Assembly (NCBI GenBank): GCA_037349315.1
Contig: JBAIAC010000018.1
Span: 5,332,001 to 5,396,000, forward strand
Length of the DNA stretch: 64,000 bases
Direction: 5' to 3'
From: Chelydra serpentina
Taxonomy: Eukaryota > Chordata > Testudines > Chelydridae
The position numbers and the translations under genes are program-made. Numbering within the stretch: position 1 is the stretch's first letter; the number at the start of each line of letters is the position of its first letter. This document shows positions 11,690-22,300 of the stretch, one piece after another. Under the pieces are notes generated by a model, which had not been told where the DNA came from, did no database searches, and was given only the letters and a program-made list of their open reading frames with translations.

Positions 11690-12044
11690 CCCAGCCCAGT
11701 TGGAAGGCTGCTGGGAAAACCCAGGCATATGGTAACCCACCCCCGATTCCCTGCCTCCCTCACTTCTGTGCTGGTGGTGGTGGTGGCACTGGCTTTAGAG
11801 CTGGGCTCCTGGCCAGCAGCTGCTGCTCTCTGGCTGCCCAGCTCTGAAGGGTGGCAATCCCACAACTCCCCTGAAATTGCTTTTTGACTACCACCCCCCA
11901 CCAACCATCTTTTGGGTCAGGACCCCATGGGTACAACACCATGAAATTCCAGATGTAAACATCTGAAACCATGAAATTGACTATTTTAAAAATCCTATGA
12001 CTGTTAAATCGACCAAAATGGATCATGAATTTAGTAGGGCCCTG
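11690..12044. mobile_element. Interspersed repeat ending ...AATTTAGTAGGGCCCTG
   Basis: The right part (11905-12044) is a block I recognise from turtle genomes: catgaaattccagatgtaaac, aaaatcctatgactg, then aatttagtagggccctgg. On the minus strand it begins CAGGGCCCTACTAAATTCATG, typical of an element end. The C-rich minisatellite just upstream is probably internal to the same family, but I could not find a matching left terminus. Class is likely non-autonomous DNA transposon (inference). Confidence 0.55.
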
Positions 12045-12049
12045 GTAAT

Positions 12050-14550
12050 TGACACTCACAGCCCTCCAGTTCTGTCAAGGTTCCTGTCTCAAGGGGACTT
12101 GTTTGTTTCAGAGAAACCAGAGTCCCCTCTTCTCCATGGTACTGAGAGAAGTTCTCCTCCGGTCCCGCTATATCCGCTGTGCACCACCTCTCAGCACTCT
12201 GCAGCAGGCTTTAATCTCCTGGTATTTACCCAACCACCAGCTCAGATATCGACTTGCTCTCTGGCACCAATGCCCAGAGCTGCTCCTTATAGGGATGATA
12301 CCTCTGACTCCAATATCCTGGTATGGTGTTCTTCAGCCTACTATCCAACTCTTCACAAAGCGTACCCTGATGAGAACTCACCAGGGTCCCTCCTAGGCTG
12401 GGGAGACCACTTATAGAATTCCACAGTGCAGGGCAAATGCTCACCACAAGAAATGTTGCTTGATACCAATGGTCGAGAACTAGGTGCACTTCATTATGTG
12501 TATCAACATTTTTTGGTTACTTTCAAAGCTGTCATACCAGGGCGATTGTAGAGAACAGGGCAGTGATGTACTATATTAATCAACAAGGGGGAACAAAGTC
12601 CCAGTCCTTATGCACAGAATCCCTAAAACTATGGGACTGGTGCATTACCCATCATATAGAGATCCCTGTGGTCTACCTAACAGGCCTCCAGAACACAGTA
12701 GCAGTTTCCCTAAGCAGACACTTCCATCAGCACCATAAGTGGAAGCTCAACAACCTGATTTTTTGCAACATTTCCAAAGTTTGGGGCAGCCCCAAAGCGG
12801 ATTTCTTTCCAATCCTGGACAATACAAAATAGTAAATCTTCTACTCCTGGGAGGACTTGACCACAATTCCATAGGGTATGCACTTCTAGTCACCTGGCCC
12901 AACTGCCTCCTCTATGCCTTTCTTCCAACTCCATTAATTCTCAAGACACTGATTAAATAATAGCAGGAGCAGGTGAGGGTCATCCTGATAGTACCTCCTT
13001 CGCTTAGACAAGTGTGGTATTGGGAGCTACTTCACCTTTCTGTAGAGATCTCAATGACTCCTGTTCCTATCAGACCTCCAGACACAGAACTCAGGCACCA
13101 TGAACCCCCCAGATTCCCATCTCTGAATCTCAAGGCCTGGCTCCTTGATGATTCTCGATGTAAGAGTTGGACTGCTCGGCGGAGGTCCACTCTGTACTTC
13201 TCAATAGTAGTAAGCCCACCACACCTAAAACTTACCTGCACTAGTGGAAGTGCTTTCTTTTCTGGTGTTCATATCACTTTACCAATTCCTAAAGATCTTC
13301 TCTCCAGAATCCTCGTTTACCTGCTGGAGTTCAAAACAAGTGGGTTATCTATGAGTTCAGTCAAAGTACACCTTTGGTGGTTATTCTGGTCTTTCATTTG
13401 CCTACTGAGGGCCTTTCAGTTTTTGCCCACCCCACCACACCCAGATTCCTTAAGGGCTTATCTAATTTGTTTCCTCATATCCCTTCATCTCCATGGGGAC
13501 CTTAATTTGGTCCTCAGTACCCTAATGAACCCCTCATTGGAACCAATGGCCACCTGTTTGTTCCTCCACCTTTTCAAAACATCATTCCTTCCCATCACCT
13601 CAGCTAGAAGGGTGGGAGAACGCAGAGCTCCTGACCCACCTTACAGTGCCTTTTACTGTGAAAAGGTAACACTACGCCCCATCCTTGAGTCCTCCCAGAG
13701 GTCTTGTTGGACTTTCAAACCATTCAACTATCCATCCTCCAATTTTCTTTCCCAAACCTCGCTCCTCAGGAGAAGAGGCTAGTCTTCACACTTCAGATGT
13801 TTGGTGGGCACTTGCCTTCTATCTGTACAGGACTAGAATCTTTAGGATTTCTTCAAGATTAGTCATATCCTTTTCTAGAAGCTAGAAAGAGCAATCAATC
13901 TCTTGTCTGCGATTCTGTTAGTGGGATTCAGATTGCATCATAACCTGTTACAATGTCACCGAGATACAACCTCCACAGATGACAGCACATTCCACCAGGG
14001 CTCAATACATTTCTGGGGCCCTCTTCAAGGAAGTTCCCATCATCCAAATTTGCAAACTAGGTCCTCCATTCACACGTTCTCCAGACATCATGATCCCCTA
14101 CCTGCATCTAAGATGGAGAGGACCCTTGGTGACTCCGTCCTCCCCACTGTCTTGGATCCGCCTCCTCAGCATCCACCTCTGCATTGAGTTACTGCTTGGA
14201 AGTCTCCTAGAGTGAAGCACTCATAGGGACATATACTCGAAGAAGGAGGAGAGGTTATTTTCCTTTCAGTAGAGCTCTTTGCAACGTTTTGTCCCTATGG
14301 GTGCTCCACCTCCTGCCCTCCCTCCCCTCTGCTGTGGAGTCTGTGGCTCTGGAGTGACAGCGGGTTCCACTCCTCTCTCTGTGGCCTTTGGGGCACGAGG
14401 CTGCATGGTGCACAGGTGTAGACCTGCAGTCACTGCTAATTCAGGTCTCCTTTCGAGAGTGTGCAGGCATGTGCACGTCCCACGGTGGAGAAGACATAGG
14501 GACAAAACACCCTGAAGAACTCAAGTTACTGAAAGGTAACTACCCTCTCC
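12050..14550 (+). pseudogene. Decayed DIRS-type retrotransposon (RNase H + tyrosine recombinase)
   Basis: Reading + strand frames in order gives remnants of a DIRS polyprotein. These include LLGWGDHL, then the RNase H block YYINQQGG...LWDWCITHH with TGLQNTVAVSLSR (12563-12832), and RVILIVPP...VWYWELL (12973-13060). The tyrosine recombinase follows: LNLVLSTLMNPSLEPMA, ITSARRVGE (13590-13640, holding the first conserved Arg), FFPKP and ASLHTSDV. AHSTRAQ (13980-14000) supplies the HxxR motif. DIRS elements replicate by reverse transcription and integrate with this recombinase rather than a DDE integrase. At least five frame changes or stops separate these blocks. The expected terminal Tyr is not visible, and reverse transcriptase upstream is missing. 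Sequence resembling DIRS termini (ctcatagggacatatactcgaagaa at 14222-14246; gtccctatgggtgctccacc at 14291-14310) follows. The copy is inactive. Confidence 0.85.
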
Positions 14551-15115
14551 TTAGGCGCCTCAGCTAGTAACTTTACTTTCAAGTGCCTGAGCACCAGCAA
14601 CTCCTGTTGACTTCAATGGGATTATTTGTGGAGTCAGGGTATCACCAATTGGCCCTACCCTAGTTACTCTGCGCATAGTCTCCCTTCTAGCAAACTTCAG
14701 TATTATGGAAAAATTACAACCAGCTCTGAATGGAAACTTATTTCATAACATTCCTGCCCTCTTTGTGTGTCTGTGTTTGAAAACAGGCGGTTGCCCTGCT
14801 ATCGTGCCACTTGGGCTATGGAACTTGTGTGCTGGTAGGAGAATCCCCTTCAGGATCACAGATCTCCTCTGACCCTATGCTGCTGTCACTGGGCGTCAAT
14901 GGAAGGCGAGTTTGATTGGAGGTAAGGAGTTAAGCAGAAATGCAGTCCTAGTGCTCTGATGTACTTGTGAAATTCAGAGGCTGAATATTCAGTCTCTTGA
15001 TCGCATGATTGTGCAAGGAGAAGGTCCTGCTGGAGGAAAACAGCCAGAGATGGAAATGCAACCTTCACAGAGGAGATGGAAGCTACAAGTTGCATAGACA
15101 TTGCATAGTATGGAA
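14551..15115. other. No gene recognised
   Basis: Starts with old foldback debris (ttgacttcaatgggatt near 14608) and is otherwise unassigned. Confidence 0.45.
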
Positions 15116-16169
15116 CCGGGTGGATAAAAATTGATGATTTTAAAAAAACTCAAAAATACCAGATTTTTTCATTTAAATTGGATTTTATTGTTTACATTAA
15201 ATATATTTTTCTTTTAAAAATAAACCTATTTAAAATTACATTTGAAATTGTGACAACATATGTAAAATAATTTACACTAAATAAAAAAATATGAAGTAGT
15301 ACATGTTTGCTGCTGAAGTTTTAAAGGAAGCCAAACCACTGAATTAGTAGAGGTCACTGGATAAGCACCTGGATGGAACCAGAGTGTGTTGAACTGCTAA
15401 CCCAGCTTTTGCCAGCAGTAACCTCCTCTGCAGGTGCAAGGATCATACATATTCCATATCTGTTTATTCAACTAGTTCAGTTCAATGACTAGTTTATTCG
15501 AAGTTAAGAAATCAATTGGGAGTTGAAAAAGCAGAAAAGCTTGATTTCCTCTTCCTATCAATGAATAAAAACTAGGTGTGAGAGGATAGAAATTCTACTA
15601 GTTCTAAAATCTTGAAGGACATGGTGACTAGAAAGAATCACTTCAATTCACTAACTACAGCTTAATAAATGAGTTAGCTTTAAATACAAAATGTGTTTGA
15701 AAAAAAAATTTCTCATGTACCCAGCACATTTAATAATTTTTTAAAAATGCCATTTTAGCACATTTCTATTTGAATACCAGTTTCCATGCAAATAGAGCTT
15801 CACAAGTGAAAAGTTCATCATCATCTAGTAAATAAGAAATACATCGTTCACTATCTTCTAACATAAAACTTTAAAAATTAAGACTCTAAATAAATATATG
15901 TTAAGTTAAATAAATGGGTATATCCTCCTGTTTAGCAAAAGAAGTACCCTATTTAGTGTAAAGGCTACATTTAGTTGCTAATCAACATGTTTTAATGTCT
16001 ACCAGCCACCGAGTATCAACTTTTGGGTTTTTTTAGAAAATCACAAAAAAAAATTCAAATGAAAACAATATTACAATTCAGTATTTAAATTAAGGTTTCC
16101 TGCTTGCTGATTTAAATCATGATTATAATTGGTGATTTAAATAGTTTTGATTAAAATCCATCCATCCTG
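15116..16169. mobile_element. 1.05-kb AT-rich TIR element with TSD
   Basis: The left end ccgggtggataaaaattgat and the reverse complement of the right end (caggatggatggattttaat) are imperfect inverted repeats. They share c.gg.tggat and gattt(t)aa blocks; the right interior includes gatttaaatcatgatt. The element is flanked by gtatggaa (15108-15115) and atatggaa (16170-16177), matching at seven of eight positions. The 8-bp TSD and C/A-rich tip suggest a hAT-like non-autonomous element. It has no coding capacity. I recognise the GATTTAAATC-rich ends as a common turtle repeat. Confidence 0.82.
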
Positions 16170-16177
16170 ATATGGAA

Positions 16178-18399
16178 GCACTGGTGCTACTCGTCTCATT
16201 AGCAAAACTTTTGGAAACAAAACACAAAGAGTCAAACTGTGTCCTCACAATCACAGTCTGGTGACCTCATTACAGCTCTGAGGTGTTGTGATGTTGATTT
16301 GAGCCCTGAATGCCAGTGTATCCTTGTGAAGCAGAATTAATTGTTACTGTAAACACATCTGCAGCTAAAGCCATCTTCATCTTATGAACATGATTTTTCT
16401 TCCCCTTCTAACTTCTTGAATGGGTATTATGTATGTCACATTCTTCTGATAGGCTGCGGCTATTGTTTTTGTTTTGTTTGTTTGTTTGTTTGTTTTTGTT
16501 TTTAAGGATGTAAGTGGAAGGACACTCTCCTTAAACTGGTGTCTGATTACATGAACAAGCAATGTAACCCAGCTGCATTAATAGCCCACACTTTGCCTTT
16601 TGATAAAATCAATGAAGGATTCGAACTGCTGTGAGCAGGGAAAAGGTGAGATTTTATTTATTTGTCTAAATGATAGTTTCGTGACTCGGTCTGACGTAGG
16701 ATTTTCCAGAGAAAGATTCAGCCATTTCTTAACCAGTTTTTGAGATAGATAAGAGATGGATTCAAAATGGAAACTGATCCAGACCCCTTCATTTCACAAA
16801 CTTTCAGAATGTTTGTATCTGAAGCTTGTGTGTATCTGCATAAGGATTTTAAATGAGAATCCTTAGTCCAATTATTCCTGAGACTTGAAGAAACCTGAGA
16901 TCAAGATCTGAACCTCATGACTCAGGTCTATCTGTCATTTAAAAGGGGCAAATAGAAAGGCGGTGGCCTGTGAGAATTTTGAGTGCTTGGAATCTGAAAA
17001 TCAGGAAACTTATATAAGAGGCTAAATACTTAATTTAGGTGCCTAACTTTAGGCACTTAAGTCAGAAAATTTGGCACTACAGTACACGAAGATCTAGGAG
17101 AAATTATCCTTATTCTTTGGACAAGGGTTACTTCTGTCTCTCTGAGGTCATAGCTAACAGAATGGAATTGTGAAAATAACCGAAGGAGGAAAATGGGCTT
17201 GTTGTAATAAATATCCAATGTCAGCATATGGACGATTGTTCTCTCTGGAAATATAGGGCATGATTTATGTGTGCAAAGTCCATCTTGATGTGCTTGGAGC
17301 ATTGTTTGGCAACCATGTTAATTCTTCCATTTTCTGTTTCAGTATTTGCAGCATCCTGTTGTTTTAAGCCCCTGAGCGATAAAGAGTGGGGTCTGAGCAA
17401 CACAGCGCTTCTCCTCCAGAATCACCTGTCTCACTCCTTCCCATTAGTCAAAACTTTTACTAGTGTTGGTTTTACAATCTTTGCTTCTAGAGCTGTGTAA
17501 ATTTAGCCTATCTGAACCTGGAAACATCTGAATATATTTAGGAATCATTTTTGTTTTGGACTAAGAATTCAAACCTCCGGCCATAGCTTTGAGGTGTGTG
17601 AAAAAGAGCAGAGCATGTAGGAAGGAGGTTATCCTGGAGATGGGTCCACTTCCAAGTTATTTGGAATTAAACTAAATTAACCATTCCATCAAGTAATTGC
17701 AATAGCTCTCGTGCAACCTCTCCCAATATGCTCCTCCACTCCATTGTCTGCCTTCTTGTAGTTGCTTTTTAATCAAGGCTCCTCTGCCTCTTTCTGGAAT
17801 CCACAATTTGGTCAAGAGAAGTACCAACCAAGCTGTAACCAACAGTGCATAACTTGAGTGAGATACACAGAGGGCTTCTACTGAAATAATCCGAGAAGAC
17901 ATTTATCAGCTGAAAAGAGTAACGCTTTTGTTAGCATGGATTTCCCATTCAAACTGAATACTGACCTTCTGTTACTGTAACATTTCATTAAATGCATGAA
18001 ACTAGTTTTCCAATTGCTTCTTGCTTTGCATGTTCTCTTGTGATCTTTACTGCAAAGTTTGTGTATATGTATCAGGCTCTAAAGTAAAGTTAACTAATTT
18101 AAACTTTGTGTTTTTCCCTCCTAAACACGTGGAGAGATCATAAATATCGATCTCTACTTGCTTAGGTCAGGGTGTACTGACACTACTGTAAGCTGACCAT
18201 CTACTCAGAAGGAGCACCACCTCCTTTTGCCTGTTGACATAGTTACTATTCGCTCTCAGCATACATCTAGTCTCTAGTTTCAGATGTAGACCCCCTCCTC
18301 ATGTGACCTAATCTGCCCTTCCTGTATAGACTATACCCAGGTCTGATGGGATCCCATTGATCAGTGGCATCGCACCATAGTTCAGCAATGTATGTTTAT
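16178..18399. other. No gene recognised; one TTTG microsatellite
   Basis: Contains a (TTTG)n-type run at 16466-16505 and a worn foldback fragment at 16995-17075 (aggtgcctaactttaggcac). The rest, including 17200-18390, shows no exon-like frame with recognisable product and no repeat I can name. Confidence 0.45.
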
Positions 18400-18475
18400 A
18401 GAGTCATAGTCATAGAAATGTAGGGCTGGAAGGCACTCAGAAGGTAACCTAGTCCAGCCCCTGAGCCATGACAGG
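18400..18475 (+). mobile_element. CR1-related fragment
   Basis: The stretch gagtcatagtcatagaaatg, tagggctggaaggcactcag, aaggtaacctagtccagccc matches the widespread CR1 untranslated motif (ATAGAAT..AGGGTTGGAAGGGACCT..AGGTCATCTAGTCCAACCC). It is short and truncated on both sides. Confidence 0.8.
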
Positions 18476-18661
18476 AGGTTGGCAGGGTGGGGTGCAGGTG
18501 CTTTGCTCTTTCTGTTTAGAAGCTGTTGTCAGCCAGGGGGCTGAGCATCTCCAGTGACCTTTTCCCCACTTGGCCTCCTAAGAAGCAAGCCATAGTGGGG
18601 TTGAAAGCTGCTTGGCTTGGCCCTTGTTCGCCATGCAATAGCGGACGCTGGCTGAGAGTCT

Positions 18662-18733
18662 GGGGAATTAGATACAGTGGTTGAATGCTCGCATTACATG
18701 TGAGTGCAGCAGGATGGAGGCCTGCATTTTCCA
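18662..18733 (+). pseudogene. tRNA-Ala-like pseudogene
   Basis: A 72-nt cloverleaf-sized segment starting ggggaattaga and ending gcattttcca, matching vertebrate tRNA-Ala (GGGGAATTAGCTCA...GCATTCTCCA). The acceptor stem pairs over seven positions with two G-T, the anticodon stem CTCGC/GTGAG pairs, and the T stem GCAGG/CCTGC is perfect. The D stem is broken. The anticodon loop reads ATTACAT, giving TAC instead of AGC/TGC. Box B (ggatggaggcc) no longer fits GGTTCGANTCC. It looks like a decayed tRNA gene rather than a working one. Confidence 0.75.
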
Positions 18734-18909
18734 GCCTGCTCTGTTGCAGCAGGGGGATTGATGCCTGTGCCCTCCAGATAGTGGGGCAAGGCCTTTCCCT
18801 GGTCCCTCCAAGGTAGCCAGCCCACATCCTTCCCTTTTTTTGCTCCCTCTCCCCATAGCAGTCAGATAAAAGAGCAAAAGCCAGCCTCCCCAGGCTCACA
18901 GTCACCAAG

Positions 18910-18976
18910 TGACCACCATGAGGAGTCAAACCCACAACACAGCCATTATTAGCACCACACTCTAGTCAGCACACAA
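18910..18976 (-). pseudogene. tRNA-Ile(AAT)-like pseudogene
   Basis: On the minus strand the segment reads ctagagtgtggtgctaataa followed by tgtgggtttgactcctcatg. It aligns with vertebrate tRNA-Ile(AAT) (TTAGAGCGTGGTGCTAATAACG...GTGGGTTCGA.CCC). The anticodon AAT is still in place. The D arm and 5' acceptor half are lost or scrambled. It lies tail-to-tail with the Ala-like copy upstream, and a similar Ile-like copy lies at 27.4 kb. Confidence 0.7.
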
Positions 18977-19077
18977 GAAGCATGCTCCCCATGAATGTTT
19001 GGAAAGGAGCAACAGGCTTCCAAGGGAACTTTGTGGCCTATGGCATGCATGGGCGTAGCGGGGACAGTCTCAGGTCA

Positions 19078-19150
19078 AGAGTCTGAGTCCAAGTGATAGA
19101 GCCATTGCCTTCCATGCAAAAAGTAGTGTGATCGATGCCTGTGTTCTTCA
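19078..19150 (+). pseudogene. tRNA-Ala-like pseudogene
   Basis: 73 nt aligning with tRNA-Ala: gtccaagtgatagagc matches gctcaagtggtagagc in the D arm and tgtgatcgatgcc matches tgggatcgatgcc in box B. The end gttcttca corresponds to attctcca. The anticodon loop is mutated (CTTCCAT) and acceptor pairing is poor. A T-run (cgcctttttgc, ~19169) lies downstream, as for pol III units. It is about 416 bp from the previous Ala-like copy. Confidence 0.7.
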
Positions 19151-19205
19151 GTCACCCTGTCTCACGCCGCCTTTTTGCACCCTGGCTATGGCAGCAAGGG
19201 AACAG

Positions 19206-19305
19206 AGCAAGTCCCTTGAAGAGCCTCAACTAAGGGAGCCTCCAGTGGAATCAAACCCACCATCTCAGGAGCTGGAGTAGGGACTTGTGATTCAGTCACC
19301 TCACT
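19206..19305 (-). pseudogene. tRNA-like pseudogene (Thr-like T arm)
   Basis: On the minus strand, ctcctgagatggtgggtttgattccactggaggctccc resembles the T arm and acceptor end of tRNA-Thr (caggagatcctgggttcgaatcccagcgg). The isotype is uncertain because the anticodon region is not recognisable. It sits between the second Ala-like copy and the start of the tandem array. Confidence 0.45.
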
Positions 19306-19339
19306 AGCCTGTTCTTGGTTACTATGCATGGATTATGAT

Positions 19340-22300
19340 GGCAGGTCAGGAGGCAATAGGCTATGCAGGAGTAAGGGCAGAAGAGTCTAGAGGCAAAGGG
19401 GGGCCGTAGAAGGGTGAGTCTGGAGTTAATTGTGTCATGCAAGGAAAATAGGGAGGCTGTCAGGATCTCACAGGGGTCAAGGAGAGCAAGTCTAGAGGAA
19501 ACGGAGACAGACAGAGATCACTGATGAAAGGTTAGGTAGGAGATGGGGTTCAGTCAGGTAATACAGGGGAGGATCACGGAGAAAAAGGCTCGAGGTCGAG
19601 AGGGTCATGCAGCGATCAATGAGGATAGATTTGTAGGCACTGGGGTAAATGATGCCACAGCAAGTAGGACTAGAGGTAGTGGGATGCGTTTGAGAGGTCA
19701 CTCAGGATCAACTCGGAGGCAGTGGGGTCACAAAGAATAAAATCTGGCGCCAATGGGGGCTGACACAGAGGACACTAAGAATCATTTTACACTCAGTGGG
19801 GTCATATGACACAAAGAGAAGCAGTTCATACAGAAGCCAATGAAGATCAATTTGGATGCACAGGGGTCAAATGAGGATGTAGCGAGCAACACTCGGATCA
19901 TACAGAGTTCAGAGAGGCTCAGTTAGAAGGCACAGGGTTCAAACGAGGTCACAGAGAGCAGGACTGCAAGTACTATGGGGTCACACAAAGATCAATATGG
20001 AACACTTTGAATGATTAGGGGTCAACTGAGAACACAGAACAAGGTTCAGGTCAGGCAGGGTTCAATGTGCATTAAATGGAAGTCAGGGGGTTAAAACAAA
20101 GTAACAGAGAGCAGGGCTTGAGCTACTATGAGGTCACACAGAGGTCAATGGGGATCAATTTGGATTCAGGTGGGTAAAATAAGGCAACAGAGGGGAAGGC
20201 TGGGGTCAGGGAGAATACAATGTGGTTTATTTGGAAGGCAGAGGCTTCATAAAAGGTCACACAAAGTAGTGCTGCAGGCACTATGGGGTCACACAGTGTT
20301 CAAAGAGGCTCAATTTGGATTCAGAGGAGTCAAAGGAGGACACAGAGAGCAAGGTTGGGGTCATGCAAAGTTCATGTGGTTTAATTTGAAGCTAGCGAGT
20401 TCACACGAGGACACGGATCACAGTGCTTGAGCTACTATGGGGGTCACGCAGAGGTCAATGAAGATTAATTTGGATTCAGAGGGATCAAATGAGGACACAG
20501 AGAGCAAGGCTGGGGTCATGCAGAGTTCATGTCATTTAATTTGAAGGGAGAAGGTTTACACGAGGTCACAGATTGCTGTGCTGCAGTTACTATGAGGTCA
20601 ATGAAGATCAATTTGGATTCAGGGGGTCAACTGAGGACACAGAGAGCAAGATTGGGGTCATGGAGAGGTCATGTGGTTTAATTAGAAGACAGAAGGTTCA
20701 CACGAAGTCACAGATTGCTGTTCTGCAGCTACTATGGGGTCACACAGAGGTCAATAAAGATCAATTTGGATCCAGAGGGGTCAAATGAGGTCACACAGAG
20801 CAACGCTGGGGTAATTGAGAGTTCATGAGGTTTAATTGGAAGACAGAAGGTTCACACGAGGTCACAGAATGCTGTGCTCCAGATACAATGGGGGTCACAG
20901 AGAGGTCAATGAAGATCAATTTGGATTCAGGGGGTCAAATGAGGACACAGACAGCAATGCTGGGGTCATGCAAGGTTCATGTGATTTAATTGGAAGGCAG
21001 AGGGTTCACACGAGGTCACAGCTTGTGGTCAATGAAGATCACATTGGATTCAGGGGGCATCAAATGAGGACACAGAGAGCAACGCTTGCGTCATGCAGAG
21101 TTCGTGTGGTTTAATTGGAAGGCAGGGGGTTCACACGAGGTCACAGATTGCTGTGCTGCATCTACTAAGGGGTCACACAGAGGTCAATGAAGATCAATTT
21201 GGATTCAGAGGGATCAAATGAGGTCACACAGAGCAACGCTGGGGTCATGGAGAGTTCATGTGGTTTAATTGGAAGGCAGAAGGTTCACACGAGGTCACAG
21301 AATGCTGCGCTTCAGCTAACATGGGGGTCACAGAGAGATCAATGAAGATCAATTTGGATTCAGGGGGTCAAATGAGGACACAGACAGCAATGCTGGGGTC
21401 ATGCAGGGTTCATGTGGTTTAATTGGAAGGCAGAGGGTTCACACGCGGTCACAGATAGCTGTACTGCAGCTACTATGGGGTTACACAGAAGTGAATGAAG
21501 ATCAATTTGGATTCAGAGGGGTCAACTGAGGACACAAAGAGCAAGGTTGGGGTCATGGAGAGTTCATGTGGTCTAACTGGAAGGCAGAGGGTTCACACGA
21601 GGTCACATATTACAGTCAATGAGAATCACTTTGGCCTCAGGGATCAAATGAGGAAACAAAGGCTGGGGTCATGGAGAGTTCATGTGGTTTAATTGGAAGG
21701 CAGAAGGTTCACACAAGGTCACAGATTGCTGTTCTGCAGCTACTATGGGGTCACACAGAGGTCAATGAAGATTAATTTGGATCAGAGGGGTCAATTAAGG
21801 ACACAGAGAGCAAGATTGGGGTCATGGAGAGATCATGTGGTTTAATTGACAGGCAGAAGTTTCACACGAGGTCACAGATTGCGGTCAATGAAAATCAATT
21901 TGGATTCAAGGGGTGAAATGAGGACACACAGAGCAGGGATGGAGTCTTGGGGAGGCCTTGTGATTTAATTTGAAGGCAGAGGATTCAAACGAGGTCACAG
22001 ATTTCAGTCAATGAAGATCATTTGGATTCAGGGGGTCAAATGAGGACACAGAGAGCAGGGCTGGGGTCATGGAGAGTTCATGTGGTTTAATTTGAAGGGA
22101 GATGGTTCACACAAGGTCACAGATTGCTGTGCTACTGCTACTATGGGGTCACAAGGAGGTCAATGATGATCAATTTGGATTCAAAGAGGGCAAAGGAGGA
22201 CACAGAAAGCAACGCTTGGGTCATTCAGGTTGTCTGGTTTAATTGGAAGGCAGGGGGTTCACACGAGGTCAAAGATTGCTGTTCATCAGCTAGTATGGGG

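Noticed and set aside
11147..11904. Pro-rich and Gly-rich frames of 131-188 codons on both strands
   Set aside because: They are generated by the 41-bp minisatellite, overlap each other on opposite strands and end with the repeat.
12973..13782. 269-codon frame as a possible host gene
   Set aside because: It matches ordered DIRS tyrosine recombinase blocks with frame breaks on both sides, so it is a transposon remnant.
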